Origin: Wolbachia endosymbiont (group A) of Longitarsus flavicornis
GTDB lineage: Bacteria > Pseudomonadota > Alphaproteobacteria > Rickettsiales > Anaplasmataceae
DNA: 64,000 nt
Assembly (NCBI RefSeq): GCF_963931955.1
Contig: NZ_OZ008337.1
Location: forward strand, 248,001 to 312,000
Direction of reading: 5' to 3'
A program made the translations under genes and the position numbers. The notes under the pieces are model-generated. The model was not told the origin of the DNA. It did no database searches and was given only the letters and a program-made list of their open reading frames with translations. Shown one piece after another: positions 1 through 9,910 of the stretch (positions are counted from its first letter, which is position 1; each line of letters starts with the position of its first letter).

Positions 1-238
1 TTTCGTCGTTTTCAATCAAGCTAGCGTATTTTGCATATAATTGATTAATAAAGTTTTGATCTATATCTTTTTTATTAATAACAAAATCCATTCTTGGAAA
101 ATCTTTATACGCTTGATAACCAGAATTCGCTTCAGCATTGTCTTTACCAGCTCTTAACTTACTAAAATCAAACTTTTCTGCTTGAGCTCTTAGTGTAACT
201 ACTGGATTTTTCTTTTCTTCTGGTTCAGAGTTGTTCAT
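1..238 (-). CDS. Hypothetical protein, N-terminal part (runs off window edge)
   Basis: An open frame starts with ATG at 238 on the minus strand and stays open to the first base, giving 79 residues that begin MNNSEPEEKKNPVV. The visible part is charged, has no signal peptide or membrane segment, and I do not recognise it. It is divergent from recG, and the 163 bp between the two starts would hold both promoters. The continuous frame and normal composition support a real gene. Its function cannot be judged from this fragment. Confidence 0.55.
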   Translation of the reverse strand, partial: MNNSEPEEKKNPVVTLRAQAEKFDFSKLRAGKDNAEANSGYQAYKDFPRMDFVINKKDIDQNFINQLYAKYASLIENDE

Positions 239-401
239 TATTAATACTTTAATATGAGCTGCTAATAGTATAATAATACACAAAAATAGTTAACAAGTTA
301 ATAAAATGTTTAATATAGATAGTAAATATTGCATAGCTTGACTATAGGGTGACAGGATCTTAAGAAGACTCTATAACAGTTTTACACATGTATGAATCTC
401 A

Positions 402-2423
402 ATGAGCAATCAGATTTTTCTAAATAGCAGGCTGGAGAATATACCTAAATTTCATTCCACAATATTGCCTAAACTTTGTGGTGGGGACAAAGTGGTGGAC
501 CTGCTATTTCATAGGCCACTTAGTTATGTAGACAGAAGTAAGTCGCTATCTGATGCTCAAGTTGGAGAATTTACAACTTTCATGGCAAAAGTTTATGAAC
601 ATCAGCCTCCTACTTTGAGAGGTAGACCATATAAAATAGTCGTTGAAAGTGAGAGTCAGTATATATTCATAGTCTTTTTTAATTACTCAGTTAAGTATTT
701 ATATAAACTATTTCCAATTGGAGCTTCTATAATCATCAGTGGTAAACTCGAAAAGTTTGCTGAACATTGGCAGATTACTCACCCAGATTACGTGTCGCTT
801 GACATCAACCAATTTAAAGAAATAGCTCGCATAGAGCCAGTCTATCAATTATGCCGTGGCATTACTAATAAGAGCATTGGAAACATAATAAGCTCTAACC
901 TGAAAGAATTGCCTGATTTGCCAGAGTGGATAGATGATACATTAATCAAGCAAAAAAAATGGCTAAGTTGGAGGGAAAGCATCATAAAGTTGCACAGACC
1001 AAGCTCATTGGCGGAAGCCGAGGTTTGTAGAAAAAGGCTTGCTTATGATGAATTGTTTGCGTATCAGCTAGCGCTGAAACTTGCAAGAAAAAATCATGTG
1101 AAAGAAAGGGGAAGAGAATTTATAGTATTGAGTAAGTATAAAGAGCAAGTGTTAAATGAATTGTCGTTTCAATTAACAAATGATCAAACTCGTGCAATAG
1201 ATGAGATCTCAGAGAGACAAAAATCCAAGTATCGCATGATAAGCTTGCTGCAAGGTGATGTTGGTAGTGGCAAAACCGTAGTTGCACTTTTTGCGATGCT
1301 AAATGTGGTAGAAAACAACATGCAGGCAGCTCTAATGGCACCTACTACTATCTTAGCGGAGCAACATTATAATTGGATTAAGGAAGTTTTATCCTGTACC
1401 GATATAAAAGTTGCGCTGCTTACTGGTAAAACTTCGCGCAAGGAAAGAAAGATTATTATGAACGAACTTGCAAGTGGTGTTTTAAACATAGTAATCGGCA
1501 CCCACGCACTGTTTCAAGTTAACGTTGTATTTAAAAACTTAGGGCTTGCAGTCATAGACGAGCAACAGCGATTTGGAGTGATGCAGAGAAATCGCTTGGT
1601 AGGAAAAGGAGAAAATGCCGATATACTTTTTGTTACTGCAACTCCCATTCCAAGAACTTTGCAGCAAGCTATGTATGGTGACGTTGAATGTTCAATTTTG
1701 AAAGAAAAACCAAAATCCAGATTGCCAATAAAAACTGTAACTATGAACATTAGTAGGGTCCCAGATGTTATTGAAAAGCTAAAAGGTGCCATAAACAGGG
1801 GCGAAAAAGCGTATTGGATTTGTCCATATATAGAAGAAAACGAAGAGACCAATATTGCTGCAGCAGAGATGCGTTTTCAGGAATTACAAAAAACATTTCT
1901 TGATAAAGTTAGCATAATACATGGAAAATTGACTCAAGAGCAGAAAGATCAAGTTATGTTTTCCTTCAAAAGAAATGAATTTTCTCTGCTTGTTGCAACC
2001 ACTGTGATAGAAGTTGGTATAGATGTGCCAGATGCAACCATTATGATTATAGAAAATGCAGAGCAATTTGGGTTATCGCAATTACACCAATTAAGAGGCA
2101 GAGTAGGACGAGGAAACAAGCCATCTTTTTGTGTATTATTATACGATAATTTAAGTAAAAGCTCGTCTTCGAAATTAAAGATCATGTGTGAGTCACAGGA
2201 TGGATTTTACATTGCTGAAAGGGATATGATGCTAAGAGGCAGTGGAGATATTTTAGGGACAAGGCAATCAGGATGCATGGAATTCAAATTCGCTGATTTG
2301 TATAAGGACAGAGAGCTGCTCAATCTTGCGTATAATAACGCAAAAGGCGCAATGGCTGATTTTGAATTACTGCTTGATATATTTGAATATAGAAGTAGGT
2401 TACATTTTTCAAAATTTCAGTAG
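402..2423 (+). CDS. recG: ATP-dependent DNA helicase RecG
   Basis: RecG is a superfamily 2 helicase that remodels stalled replication forks and Holliday junctions. The 673 residues match the usual family length. The N-terminal wedge (OB-fold) region covers roughly residues 50-140. The helicase core shows Walker A GDVGSGKT near residue 285, a DEQQ Walker B (most RecG have DEQH) near 386, motif III TATPIPRT, and the late motifs TTVIEVGIDVP and QLRGRVGRG. The C-terminal region contains the RDMMLRGSGDILGTRQSG stretch typical of RecG. It is transcribed alone, convergent with gltX across a 95-bp gap. I see no damage. Confidence 0.97.
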   Translation: MSNQIFLNSRLENIPKFHSTILPKLCGGDKVVDLLFHRPLSYVDRSKSLSDAQVGEFTTFMAKVYEHQPPTLRGRPYKIVVESESQYIFIVFFNYSVKYLYKLFPIGASIIISGKLEKFAEHWQITHPDYVSLDINQFKEIARIEPVYQLCRGITNKSIGNIISSNLKELPDLPEWIDDTLIKQKKWLSWRESIIKLHRPSSLAEAEVCRKRLAYDELFAYQLALKLARKNHVKERGREFIVLSKYKEQVLNELSFQLTNDQTRAIDEISERQKSKYRMISLLQGDVGSGKTVVALFAMLNVVENNMQAALMAPTTILAEQHYNWIKEVLSCTDIKVALLTGKTSRKERKIIMNELASGVLNIVIGTHALFQVNVVFKNLGLAVIDEQQRFGVMQRNRLVGKGENADILFVTATPIPRTLQQAMYGDVECSILKEKPKSRLPIKTVTMNISRVPDVIEKLKGAINRGEKAYWICPYIEENEETNIAAAEMRFQELQKTFLDKVSIIHGKLTQEQKDQVMFSFKRNEFSLLVATTVIEVGIDVPDATIMIIENAEQFGLSQLHQLRGRVGRGNKPSFCVLLYDNLSKSSSSKLKIMCESQDGFYIAERDMMLRGSGDILGTRQSGCMEFKFADLYKDRELLNLAYNNAKGAMADFELLLDIFEYRSRLHFSKFQ

Positions 2424-2518
2424 GAGAGTATCAGAATCATGAAACTTCTTATCCAAGTAGCTTACAAAAGCGAAAAACTTCCTTGACAACCTTTGCACTT
2501 AACTTAAAACTAAATTAG

Positions 2519-4006
2519 CTACAATTCTTGTAACCTTCTTATACACTCGTCTTTACCAAGAATCACCATGATATCGATGATTCCAGGTGCATCCATTACT
2601 CCAGTTATAGGGGCGCGTAATGAGTGGTATACATCGCTTATTTTCATATCATGTAACTTTGAAAATTCCTTGATCTGAGAAGATAAAAAACCCTTATTCC
2701 AATTTTCATCACCGATATTTGAAAAAAATGATGCAAGTAACTTGATTATATCGAGGTTAGATTTGACAATTTGACGAGCTTCTTCACTTAAAAGAAGCGG
2801 TAAATCTTGTATATAAAAGCTGGCTAAACATAATAATTCAGCTAGGTAGCTAACTCTTTTTTTTAGCTCTGTTAACCCTTGCAATAAATAGCCCTTTTTT
2901 TTGTCAGTCAAAAAGATACCCTCCGCATTACCCCCTGTCATCCAAGTAGCTGACACTGGGATCCATTCTTTTGTCTTTCTGGATTCCAGCGTCACGCGCT
3001 GGAATGACATCAAAGATTGGGTTAAAGAAAGATCTTTTGCATTACTCTCGAACATTGGAATAATAATACTTAAAATATCTTCATTGCTCATGTTATTAAT
3101 ATAATGGTTGTTCAAATGTTCCAATTTTTTAAAATCAAGCCGTGCAGGTGAACGACCAATATTTTCTAAATTAAACCACTCTATTGCTTGCTCATCGCTA
3201 ATAATCTCATCATTACCATGGCTCCAACCAAGCCTCAGTAGGTAATTACGCATCGCTTCGGGTAATATTCCCATCTTTTCATAATCGCAAACGCTTGTGG
3301 CACCGTGCCTTTTAGATAGCTTATTCCCATCTTCCCCGTGAATAAGCGGCACATGCGCAAAACGTGGAACATCAAAATCAAGAGCCTGGTATATTAGCAA
3401 CTGTTTAAAGGTATTAGTGAGATGGTCAGAACCGCGTATTATATCAGTTATTCCAGCATCATGATCGTCAACTACCACGGCAAAAATATATGTTGGAGTG
3501 TTGTCAGAGCGTAAGATCACTATATCGTCAAGCTGCTTGCTATTCACCTTAATTTGACCGTATATTTTATCATCAACGACGATCTCTTGCGAGTCTGGCA
3601 CTTTAAAGCGGACAACAGGCTTTACGTTTGATGTCACACTAATACATTTGTGCTTATATATTTTTCCTTCTTCTCTCGCTTTTATTTTCCTTTCTGTCTC
3701 AGGGCAATAACAGTGATACGCCCTACCCCTCTCAACTAAAAGGTTTGCTACTTCAATGTGCCGCTCTATTCTTTTTGACTGATATACTATTTCCCCATCA
3801 CAGCTCACACCGAGCCATTTTAGCCCTTCTATAATTGCATCAATTGCTTCCTGTGTTGAGCGCTTCCTGTCGGTGTCCTCAATCCTTAGCAAAAACCTGC
3901 CACCATGGTGCCTCGCGTAGAGCCAATTAAATAACGCAGTACGAGCCCCACCAATATGCAAAAACCCTGTGGGTGATGGAGCGAATCTCGTGACTACGTT
4001 TGGCAT
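2519..4006 (-). CDS. gltX: Glutamyl-tRNA synthetase with an in-frame palindromic-element insertion
   Basis: This class I aminoacyl-tRNA synthetase charges tRNA with glutamate. The N-terminal HIGH-type motif lies in PSPTGFLHIGGARTALF near residues 10-26, and the KMSKS-type signature is KLSKR in HGEDGNKLSKRHGATS. At 495 residues it is somewhat long for the family. The excess is explained by about 25 residues (around 333-358, including EWIPVSATWMTG) that are the translation of a Wolbachia palindromic element at 2936-3009. The element keeps the frame open and lies C-terminal to the KMSKS loop, in the anticodon-binding half, so the enzyme may still work. Convergent with recG. Confidence 0.96.
   Translation of the reverse strand: MPNVVTRFAPSPTGFLHIGGARTALFNWLYARHHGGRFLLRIEDTDRKRSTQEAIDAIIEGLKWLGVSCDGEIVYQSKRIERHIEVANLLVERGRAYHCYCPETERKIKAREEGKIYKHKCISVTSNVKPVVRFKVPDSQEIVVDDKIYGQIKVNSKQLDDIVILRSDNTPTYIFAVVVDDHDAGITDIIRGSDHLTNTFKQLLIYQALDFDVPRFAHVPLIHGEDGNKLSKRHGATSVCDYEKMGILPEAMRNYLLRLGWSHGNDEIISDEQAIEWFNLENIGRSPARLDFKKLEHLNNHYINNMSNEDILSIIIPMFESNAKDLSLTQSLMSFQRVTLESRKTKEWIPVSATWMTGGNAEGIFLTDKKKGYLLQGLTELKKRVSYLAELLCLASFYIQDLPLLLSEEARQIVKSNLDIIKLLASFFSNIGDENWNKGFLSSQIKEFSKLHDMKISDVYHSLRAPITGVMDAPGIIDIMVILGKDECIRRLQEL
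2936..3009. repeat. Wolbachia palindromic element inside gltX
   Basis: A 74-bp unit begins TGTCATCCAAGTAGCTGACA and ends GGAATGACA, with two internal dyads (CAGTGTCAGCTA-type and CCAGCGCGTGACGCTGG-type). The same unit recurs between genes at several other places in the window. Here it sits inside the gltX reading frame and is translated without a stop. Confidence 0.85.
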
Positions 4007-4155
4007 GTTATTGTTACAGTAAAGTATAGGCTATGATACCTAAAATCCACGTTTGTAACAATGTAGAATTTATTTATTCTGAGAGGTAAAATCTACTTGT
4101 TTTTCGTAAGTTATGTTGTATAATTTAGTGTTGGTTAAATATAGCGAGGTATGTT

Positions 4156-4818
4156 ATGGCTGACTTATTTGAAGTTGCAAAAGCAAGAAATAAAGATGAA
4201 TTTGTCAGAATTTGCACAGAGAATGTTGCTTATGCAGCTAAGCATAGGCTTGATGAAAATGGGAACCCATTTCATATAGCAGCAAGTCAAGAAATTCTGC
4301 TACCTGCACTCAAAGAGATTATGAGAAATTTGGAAGAAGGTACTAAGAGTAAGGTTAAAAAAGCAGAAGAAGCTAAAAATTGGAAAGAATCAGAAAGATT
4401 AAAAGAGAAACTTAAGGATAATAAGAGATATATTAAAGAAGCACTCTGTGATAAAAGCTGCATTCTTCATGGGAGAGTAGCGGTAGCTCCTCTTTATTTT
4501 TTAAATGCTGCAGAACGGGAAGAAGCTAAGCAAATTGCAGGTATAAAGGGCGGTTTTATATGTAATAGCAAATTTCATTTGTGCTTATACATAATAGGAG
4601 CTATAGCGTGTATTGCTGCCTTATGTTTATCCTTGTACTTTTTATTTTTGGTTTCTCAATCTCTTGCACTAGCTTCAGTAGCTACAATAGCTTCTGGAGG
4701 ATCTACATGTTTGTTGTTTAAGGCATGTAACGGGATATACGGCTTGTATGATGAAAGTACTATAGTGACAGATCCTGATGTTATGCAACTTTTAAATAGT
4801 GATTTAGCTGTAGCATGA
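4156..4818 (+). CDS. Hypothetical protein with C-terminal membrane hairpin
   Basis: The 220-residue protein starts MADLFEVAKARNKDEF. An ankyrin-like helix pair (NPFHIAASQEILLPALKEI) lies near residues 38-56, and a Lys/Glu-rich helical stretch, probably coiled coil, at about 60-98. Two adjacent hydrophobic segments at about 141-190 (LYIIGAIACIAALCLSLYF and a following Ala/Ser-rich stretch) look like a membrane hairpin. This layout of an ankyrin-like head and membrane tail is common among Wolbachia lineage-specific proteins, but I know no function for it. It lies 61 bp upstream of the carboxylase gene start in the same direction. Confidence 0.75.
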   Translation: MADLFEVAKARNKDEFVRICTENVAYAAKHRLDENGNPFHIAASQEILLPALKEIMRNLEEGTKSKVKKAEEAKNWKESERLKEKLKDNKRYIKEALCDKSCILHGRVAVAPLYFLNAAEREEAKQIAGIKGGFICNSKFHLCLYIIGAIACIAALCLSLYFLFLVSQSLALASVATIASGGSTCLLFKACNGIYGLYDESTIVTDPDVMQLLNSDLAVA

Positions 4819-4879
4819 AGCTAAAAATTACTTGCAGGCAATAATTTACTTTCTCAACTTAAGAAAGTATACTCATACG

Positions 4880-6859
4880 ATGACGGAAAAGAAGTACAGT
4901 AAGATTTTAATAGCAAACAGAGGAGAGATTGCCTGCAGGATTATCAGAACTGCTCGTAGGATGGGTATATCTTGTATATGCATATATTCGGATGCAGATG
5001 TAAATTCTGTGCATGTAAGACAAGCAGATGAGTCAAGATATATCGGCCCTTCGCCATCTTGCCTCAGTTACTTAAACATTGAAAAAATATGTGAAGTAGC
5101 AGTTGAAACAGGTGCTGAGGCGGTTCATCCTGGCTATGGTTTTTTAGCAGAAAATCCAGATTTTCCACGTGCTCTTCAAAAACATAATATAGACTTCATC
5201 GGCCCCAGTGCAGAAACAATAGAAGTTACAGCCAACAAAATAACAGCAAAAGAAGCGGCAAAAAAAGCTGGAGTGAATGTAGTGCCAGGATATATGGGTA
5301 AGATTAGCGACGCTGCCCACGCAGCTCAAGTTGCTGAAGAAATTGGCTTTCCGGTTATGCTTAAAGCTGCATCAGGCGGTGGTGGCAAAGGAATGCGAAT
5401 TGTAAACTCCAAAAAAGAAATTGAACTAGCATTTACATCAGCCACAAATGAAGCAGAGAAAAGTTTTAAGGATGGCAGTATCTTTATAGAGAAATATATA
5501 GAGTTGCCAAGACATATTGAAATACAAATCATAGCAGATAAATATGTCAATATAGTGTGTCTTGGAGAAAGAGAATGCTCGATACAAAGGAATAACCAGA
5601 AAATAATAGAAGAAACGCCAAGTCCATTCATTAGTGAAGAAGTAAGACAAAAAATGTATGTCCAATGTGTTTCTCTAGCAAAGCAGGTTGGTTATTTTTC
5701 AGCAGGTACTGTTGAGTTTGTTGTAGATAAAGACCAAAACTTCTATTTTCTTGAGGTAAATACGAGATTGCAAGTTGAGCATCCAGTAACAGAATTTATA
5801 ACTGGAATAGACATAGTAGAAGAAATGATTAGAACTTCCTGTGGAGAAAAATTAAGGTTCAGTCAGGATGATATTAAACTTACTGGTTCTGCAATAGAAA
5901 GTAGAATTTGTGCTGAAGACCCATCGAAGAAATTTTTCCCCTCCAGCGGAAGAATAAAATATTACGATAAACCGGGTGGAAATGATCATGTAAGAATAGA
6001 CGATGGAGTTGCTGCAGGTTCAGAAATTAGCACGTTCTATGACTCAATGATTGCAAAAGTTATAACATATGGGAAAGATAGAATAGAAGCAATTAGCAGA
6101 ATGCAAAAAGCGTTGTCTGAATGCTATATAGAAGGAGTAACAAATAATATAGAATTTCTAGAATCCATCTTCCATCACCCAAATTTTATTGCAGCAAAGC
6201 TCCACACGAGATTCATTCCAGATCATTACCCTAGTGGGTTTCACGGCGATTTTGTTACAGAAGAGTATATTAAAATATTTATTTTCACTACGTTATATGT
6301 TCATTTAGAAAATGAAGAAAGGTATTATCATAAGGCAGTGAATGAAACGCTTGTAGTTGTAATAAATGACAATGAGTACTCTGTAAACGTAAAGTACCAA
6401 GATAATACGTTAATAACAATATACAACCATAACGTATATTCTGTAAGTGGTAAGTGGAAATCAAGTCATAAGTTACTATATATTACAATTAATGATGATG
6501 CTGATATAACACTTAAAGTAGAAAAACAAGGCAGTAAATACTTCATAAGACATGCAGGCATGAAAGCTGAATGTTGTGTATTCAAATCTCATGTAGCTGA
6601 ATTAAGTAAGTTAATGCTAAACAATAAAACAGAAGGGATTTCAGCAGATGCCGTAAGATCCCCAATATCTGGCTTATTAGTTAAATTACACGTAAATGTA
6701 GGAGATCAGGTAGAAATAGGACAACCTTTATTTGTTGTGGAAGCGATGAAAATGGAAAATATTATATGTGCTGAAGCAGCAATGGTGATAAAAAATATTC
6801 CCGTTCAAGAAGGAAAAAATGTGCAGATTGGTGATATAGTATTAGCTCTGCTTTCTTAA
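4880..6859 (+). CDS. pccA: Biotin-dependent acyl-CoA carboxylase alpha subunit (propionyl-CoA carboxylase type)
   Basis: This subunit carboxylates its own biotin using ATP and bicarbonate; a beta subunit not in this window transfers the CO2 to an acyl-CoA. The N-terminal biotin carboxylase domain starts KILIANRGEIACRIIRTARR. The ATP-grasp glycine loop is KAASGGGGKGMR, and the FLEVNTRLQVEHPVTE signature follows. The C-terminal biotinyl domain carries the biotin-lysine motif EAMKMEN about 35 residues from the end. I take ATG 4880 as the start; an in-frame ATG at 4832 would add 16 unrelated residues. This gives 659 residues, close to PccA. The 3' end overlaps the convergent ctaA by 18 bp. Confidence 0.93.
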   Translation: MTEKKYSKILIANRGEIACRIIRTARRMGISCICIYSDADVNSVHVRQADESRYIGPSPSCLSYLNIEKICEVAVETGAEAVHPGYGFLAENPDFPRALQKHNIDFIGPSAETIEVTANKITAKEAAKKAGVNVVPGYMGKISDAAHAAQVAEEIGFPVMLKAASGGGGKGMRIVNSKKEIELAFTSATNEAEKSFKDGSIFIEKYIELPRHIEIQIIADKYVNIVCLGERECSIQRNNQKIIEETPSPFISEEVRQKMYVQCVSLAKQVGYFSAGTVEFVVDKDQNFYFLEVNTRLQVEHPVTEFITGIDIVEEMIRTSCGEKLRFSQDDIKLTGSAIESRICAEDPSKKFFPSSGRIKYYDKPGGNDHVRIDDGVAAGSEISTFYDSMIAKVITYGKDRIEAISRMQKALSECYIEGVTNNIEFLESIFHHPNFIAAKLHTRFIPDHYPSGFHGDFVTEEYIKIFIFTTLYVHLENEERYYHKAVNETLVVVINDNEYSVNVKYQDNTLITIYNHNVYSVSGKWKSSHKLLYITINDDADITLKVEKQGSKYFIRHAGMKAECCVFKSHVAELSKLMLNNKTEGISADAVRSPISGLLVKLHVNVGDQVEIGQPLFVVEAMKMENIICAEAAMVIKNIPVQEGKNVQIGDIVLALLS

Positions 6860-7840
6860 ATAACACAAGAAGTATAAACTTGATCCAAACAAGATAAATG
6901 AAAACACTTGATGAGCTATGGCAATGGCTATTGGTATGTGTAACAAAAGAGTAACCACCCCTAAAATTATCTGAATGACGATGGAGAGCAGCATAATATA
7001 TACCGGTTTTACGCTAGCATTTTTTACTGTGAGTATTACTACCAAAGTTAGTATTAGCAATGCCAGTGCTCGATGTATAAATTGCACTGTTGCTCTGTTC
7101 TCAAAGATATTCAGCCATATAGGCTGTAAGAAAAATAAATCTTCTGGAACGACTTGTCCGTCCATTAGTGGAAAGGTATTGTAAATTAGACCAGCATTTA
7201 ATCCTGCAACAAATGCGCCGAAAATTATTTGTATCATGATCAGAACTAAAATAATTCCTACGTAGTACTTGGTGTTACAACTAATCTTAAGTTTAGTTTG
7301 CTTTGGCCTGATTTGGTAATCAAAAAATTGATATGACAATAATGCAAAGATAATTAATGCTAATAATAAGTGAAGTGCAAGCCTATAGTGGCTAACATGA
7401 GGTTCAGTTACTAAACCACTTTTAACCATATACCAACCAGCAAAAGCTTGTAAAGCTCCAAATAATAATGCCATAAATAGCTTTATTACTACTTTTTTAG
7501 ATATTTTTCTTCTTAATGTGAAATATATAAATGGCAGGACAAAAACTAAACCTGTTAGTCTTGCAACCAATCTGTGTACATATTCTATTAAGTATATAGC
7601 GCGAAACTCCTCCATACTCATACCATAGTTGAATGCTTTATACTCAGGTGTAGCCTCGTATTTTAATTTTTCTTGTAGCCAGTCTTGCTCATTCAGTGGT
7701 GGTAATGTTCCAGTAATAGGTTTCCACTCCGTGATTGACAATCCCGCTCTTGTAAGTCTGGTAAATCCACCAATTCCTACCATAAGAATTACCATGACCG
7801 AGCAGAGAAAAAGCCAAATAGCTACAGGTTTTGCTTCCAT
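6842..7840 (-). CDS. ctaA: Heme A synthase (COX15/CtaA family)
   Basis: This membrane enzyme oxidises the C-8 methyl of heme O to make heme A for cytochrome c oxidase. The 332 residues show about eight hydrophobic helices. Family signatures include GGFTRLTRAGLSITEWKPI near residue 25, EYVHRLVARLTG near 87, VSHYRLALHLLLA and QFIHRALALL, which supply the conserved heme-ligand histidines. Its start overlaps the end of the upstream glycosyltransferase gene by 19 bp, so it is probably the last gene of the atp-glycosyltransferase-ctaA transcript. The 3' end overlaps pccA on the other strand. Confidence 0.95.
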   Translation of the reverse strand: MEAKPVAIWLFLCSVMVILMVGIGGFTRLTRAGLSITEWKPITGTLPPLNEQDWLQEKLKYEATPEYKAFNYGMSMEEFRAIYLIEYVHRLVARLTGLVFVLPFIYFTLRRKISKKVVIKLFMALLFGALQAFAGWYMVKSGLVTEPHVSHYRLALHLLLALIIFALLSYQFFDYQIRPKQTKLKISCNTKYYVGIILVLIMIQIIFGAFVAGLNAGLIYNTFPLMDGQVVPEDLFFLQPIWLNIFENRATVQFIHRALALLILTLVVILTVKNASVKPVYIMLLSIVIQIILGVVTLLLHIPIAIAIAHQVFSFILFGSSLYFLCYLRKQS

Positions 7841-9420
7841 AAACCATGTTTAGTTTTGTTCCATCGCTCAGGGTAAAGAATAAATTCCCACAAGGCAAGA
7901 AAAGCTGCTGCACTATGTAGCAGACTATAGACCGGAAAAAATATCGATACTATATAAAAATAAAAAGGCATCTTTTGCTGTTTGACAGCTATTACCAAAA
8001 GAATCAGGTTAGTAACGTATACCACTACAAAGTAGTACAAAAATAATTCATTTAAAACTTTAGTTAATATCAATGAAAGCAGTAAAAATGGAGTAGTAAA
8101 AAATATAAAAGCTGCAGAGCCAACAAAAAGATTCAATAGCAAAATTCCCTTAAATCCAGTGTGTTTATAAAGTGACTTTATATTTTTTAAATGAACAATA
8201 TAAGTTTGCATATAGCCTTTGATCCAGCGCGCTCTTTGCTTAATCCAAGCAAATACAGCAATTGGTGACTCTTCCAATGTTTCTGAGTCAATCATCCTGG
8301 TTTTATATCCCATTTGCGCAAGTCTCAAACCGAGGTCAGCATCTTCGGTAACACTATAAGCATCCCAGAAAAACACTTTTTTTAGAATTTTTACTGAAAA
8401 ATGATTACTGCTACCACCCAAAGGCATCGGCATGTTCATTTTTTGGAATCCAGGCAATAAGTATTGAAACCAGTTCATATACTCCAGAGAAAAGGATTTT
8501 GTGAGAAAATTATAATCACAATTATAGTAATTTAATTTTGCCTGTACACAGGCTAACTTATCGTCGCCCTTATTAAATTCAATCAGTGCTTTTTTTAACT
8601 GCAATGGGTCTGGTTTATCGTCCGCATCATATATTACTGCATACTTTCCTCTAGCAAAGCTCATAGCATAATTGCATGACTTGGCTTTTGTTCTAGGCAA
8701 AGAATGAGGCACTTTTATTACTTCAAAATACTGCGGTAAAGTGTACTTTTCTATAGCTGCTAGCGTTTCTTGGTCATCACTTTCTACCTGAAGCTTCACA
8801 TCTAATTTTGATTTTGGATAATCCAAACTTTCAATGCTTTCAACCAATTGCTCTATCACTGCACTTTCTTTAAAAGCAGGCAATAAAATAGTATATATAG
8901 GAAAATCTTCTTCACTCAGCTTACTATAATCCACTTTTTGGTTGGAGGTTTCACATAAGTTAAAAATTGTAGCTATAAACTTGAATAAATAGCTAGAACA
9001 TCCGATTATAAATATCAACATCAAAGCAAAATATTTATATTTCTCTGTTAGTGTTAAAATTGAAGTTACAATAAAGAAAGAAGCAAAAAATATTGAGCTT
9101 AGTTTAATGCTTTTGGCTGAAAAATTAGGATTCTTGTAATATAAGTAGTTGCTTGCAAATTCTGAAATACCAAAGTGCGAGTTAAGAAGATTTAAAATCT
9201 GTTCGCTATCCACTTTTATTAATACATAGTCAATACCGTAATGAGTTTCGACCCAACAGGTGATATCTAGACTTGTGTCTTCAACCATAAAAAAAGTAGT
9301 ATCATTTAATTTTTGCCAAGGAATTATATTAAATTTATAGTAAAAAAGTTTCTCTTGCTCTTTGCACAAACTAGAATCAAACTTAATTTTTTCTACATTA
9401 TCAGCTTGAAGTATAGGCAT
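7822..9420 (-). CDS. Family 2 processive-type glycosyltransferase with N-terminal MshEN-like domain
   Basis: The 532-residue membrane protein has an N-terminal ~100-residue region resembling the type II secretion ATPase N domain (MshEN-like). Two membrane segments follow at about 105-155, then a GT-A catalytic domain (TILLPAFKE, YDADDKPDP as the DxD motif, TEDADLGLRLAQMG, and QRARWIKGY as the Q/RxxRW motif). At least three C-terminal membrane helices complete it. The R/QxxRW motif is typical of processive beta-glycan synthases. Substrate and product are unknown, and Wolbachia lacks lipopolysaccharide. It lies 5 bp after atpF and overlaps ctaA, so it appears to be co-transcribed with ATP synthase genes. 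Confidence 0.85.
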   Translation of the reverse strand: MPILQADNVEKIKFDSSLCKEQEKLFYYKFNIIPWQKLNDTTFFMVEDTSLDITCWVETHYGIDYVLIKVDSEQILNLLNSHFGISEFASNYLYYKNPNFSAKSIKLSSIFFASFFIVTSILTLTEKYKYFALMLIFIIGCSSYLFKFIATIFNLCETSNQKVDYSKLSEEDFPIYTILLPAFKESAVIEQLVESIESLDYPKSKLDVKLQVESDDQETLAAIEKYTLPQYFEVIKVPHSLPRTKAKSCNYAMSFARGKYAVIYDADDKPDPLQLKKALIEFNKGDDKLACVQAKLNYYNCDYNFLTKSFSLEYMNWFQYLLPGFQKMNMPMPLGGSSNHFSVKILKKVFFWDAYSVTEDADLGLRLAQMGYKTRMIDSETLEESPIAVFAWIKQRARWIKGYMQTYIVHLKNIKSLYKHTGFKGILLLNLFVGSAAFIFFTTPFLLLSLILTKVLNELFLYYFVVVYVTNLILLVIAVKQQKMPFYFYIVSIFFPVYSLLHSAAAFLALWEFILYPERWNKTKHGLWKQNL

Positions 9421-9425
9421 TAAAC

Positions 9426-9902
9426 CTAATGCAATTTTTTATTTAAGTTACGTGAAAATGAAGATATGACCTCACTACTACGCTTATCATCTTTACGTTC
9501 ATGCATTATTTTTTTTACAGCATCAGCAGCTATACTCGCTGTGTTAGCCTGTAAATCTCCAAGAGCTTTTTCAACTTGGTCAGTGACTTTCTTCAAATTA
9601 GAATGGGCATTGTCATCTAACGTCTGATCTAGCTGCTGTCTATTGTGCTTAATGATACTATTAGCTTTATCAAGTGTTTCATTCATCATTTTATTAACTT
9701 CTGCATCTAATTTTTTGTATTTTTCAGAAGATTTTTTGTAATACTCCAACATATCTTTCCTGAATTTTTCAGTTTCTTCACTTGAAAATTTGCTTTTGTT
9801 ACGCTTATTGTTAAGCGCATTTTTTATCACTTTCTTCAGCAATTTATACGAAAGGACAAAAATTACCAAAAAGGCAAGACCGATAATCATTGATGTAGAC
9901 AT
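9426..9902 (-). CDS. atpF: ATP synthase F0 subunit b
   Basis: This is the peripheral stalk b-type subunit. A single N-terminal membrane helix (MIIGLAFLVIFVLSYKLL) is followed by a long Lys/Glu-rich helical region of about 120 residues, as expected for the b dimer that links F0 to F1. It is the second b-like gene in the cluster, 8 bp after the b' gene, which matches the alphaproteobacterial order c-b'-b. Primary sequence is weakly conserved in this family, so the call rests on context, length (158 aa) and topology. Confidence 0.85.
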   Translation of the reverse strand: MSTSMIIGLAFLVIFVLSYKLLKKVIKNALNNKRNKSKFSSEETEKFRKDMLEYYKKSSEKYKKLDAEVNKMMNETLDKANSIIKHNRQQLDQTLDDNAHSNLKKVTDQVEKALGDLQANTASIAADAVKKIMHERKDDKRSSEVISSFSRNLNKKLH

Positions 9903-9910
9903 AAAAACCC

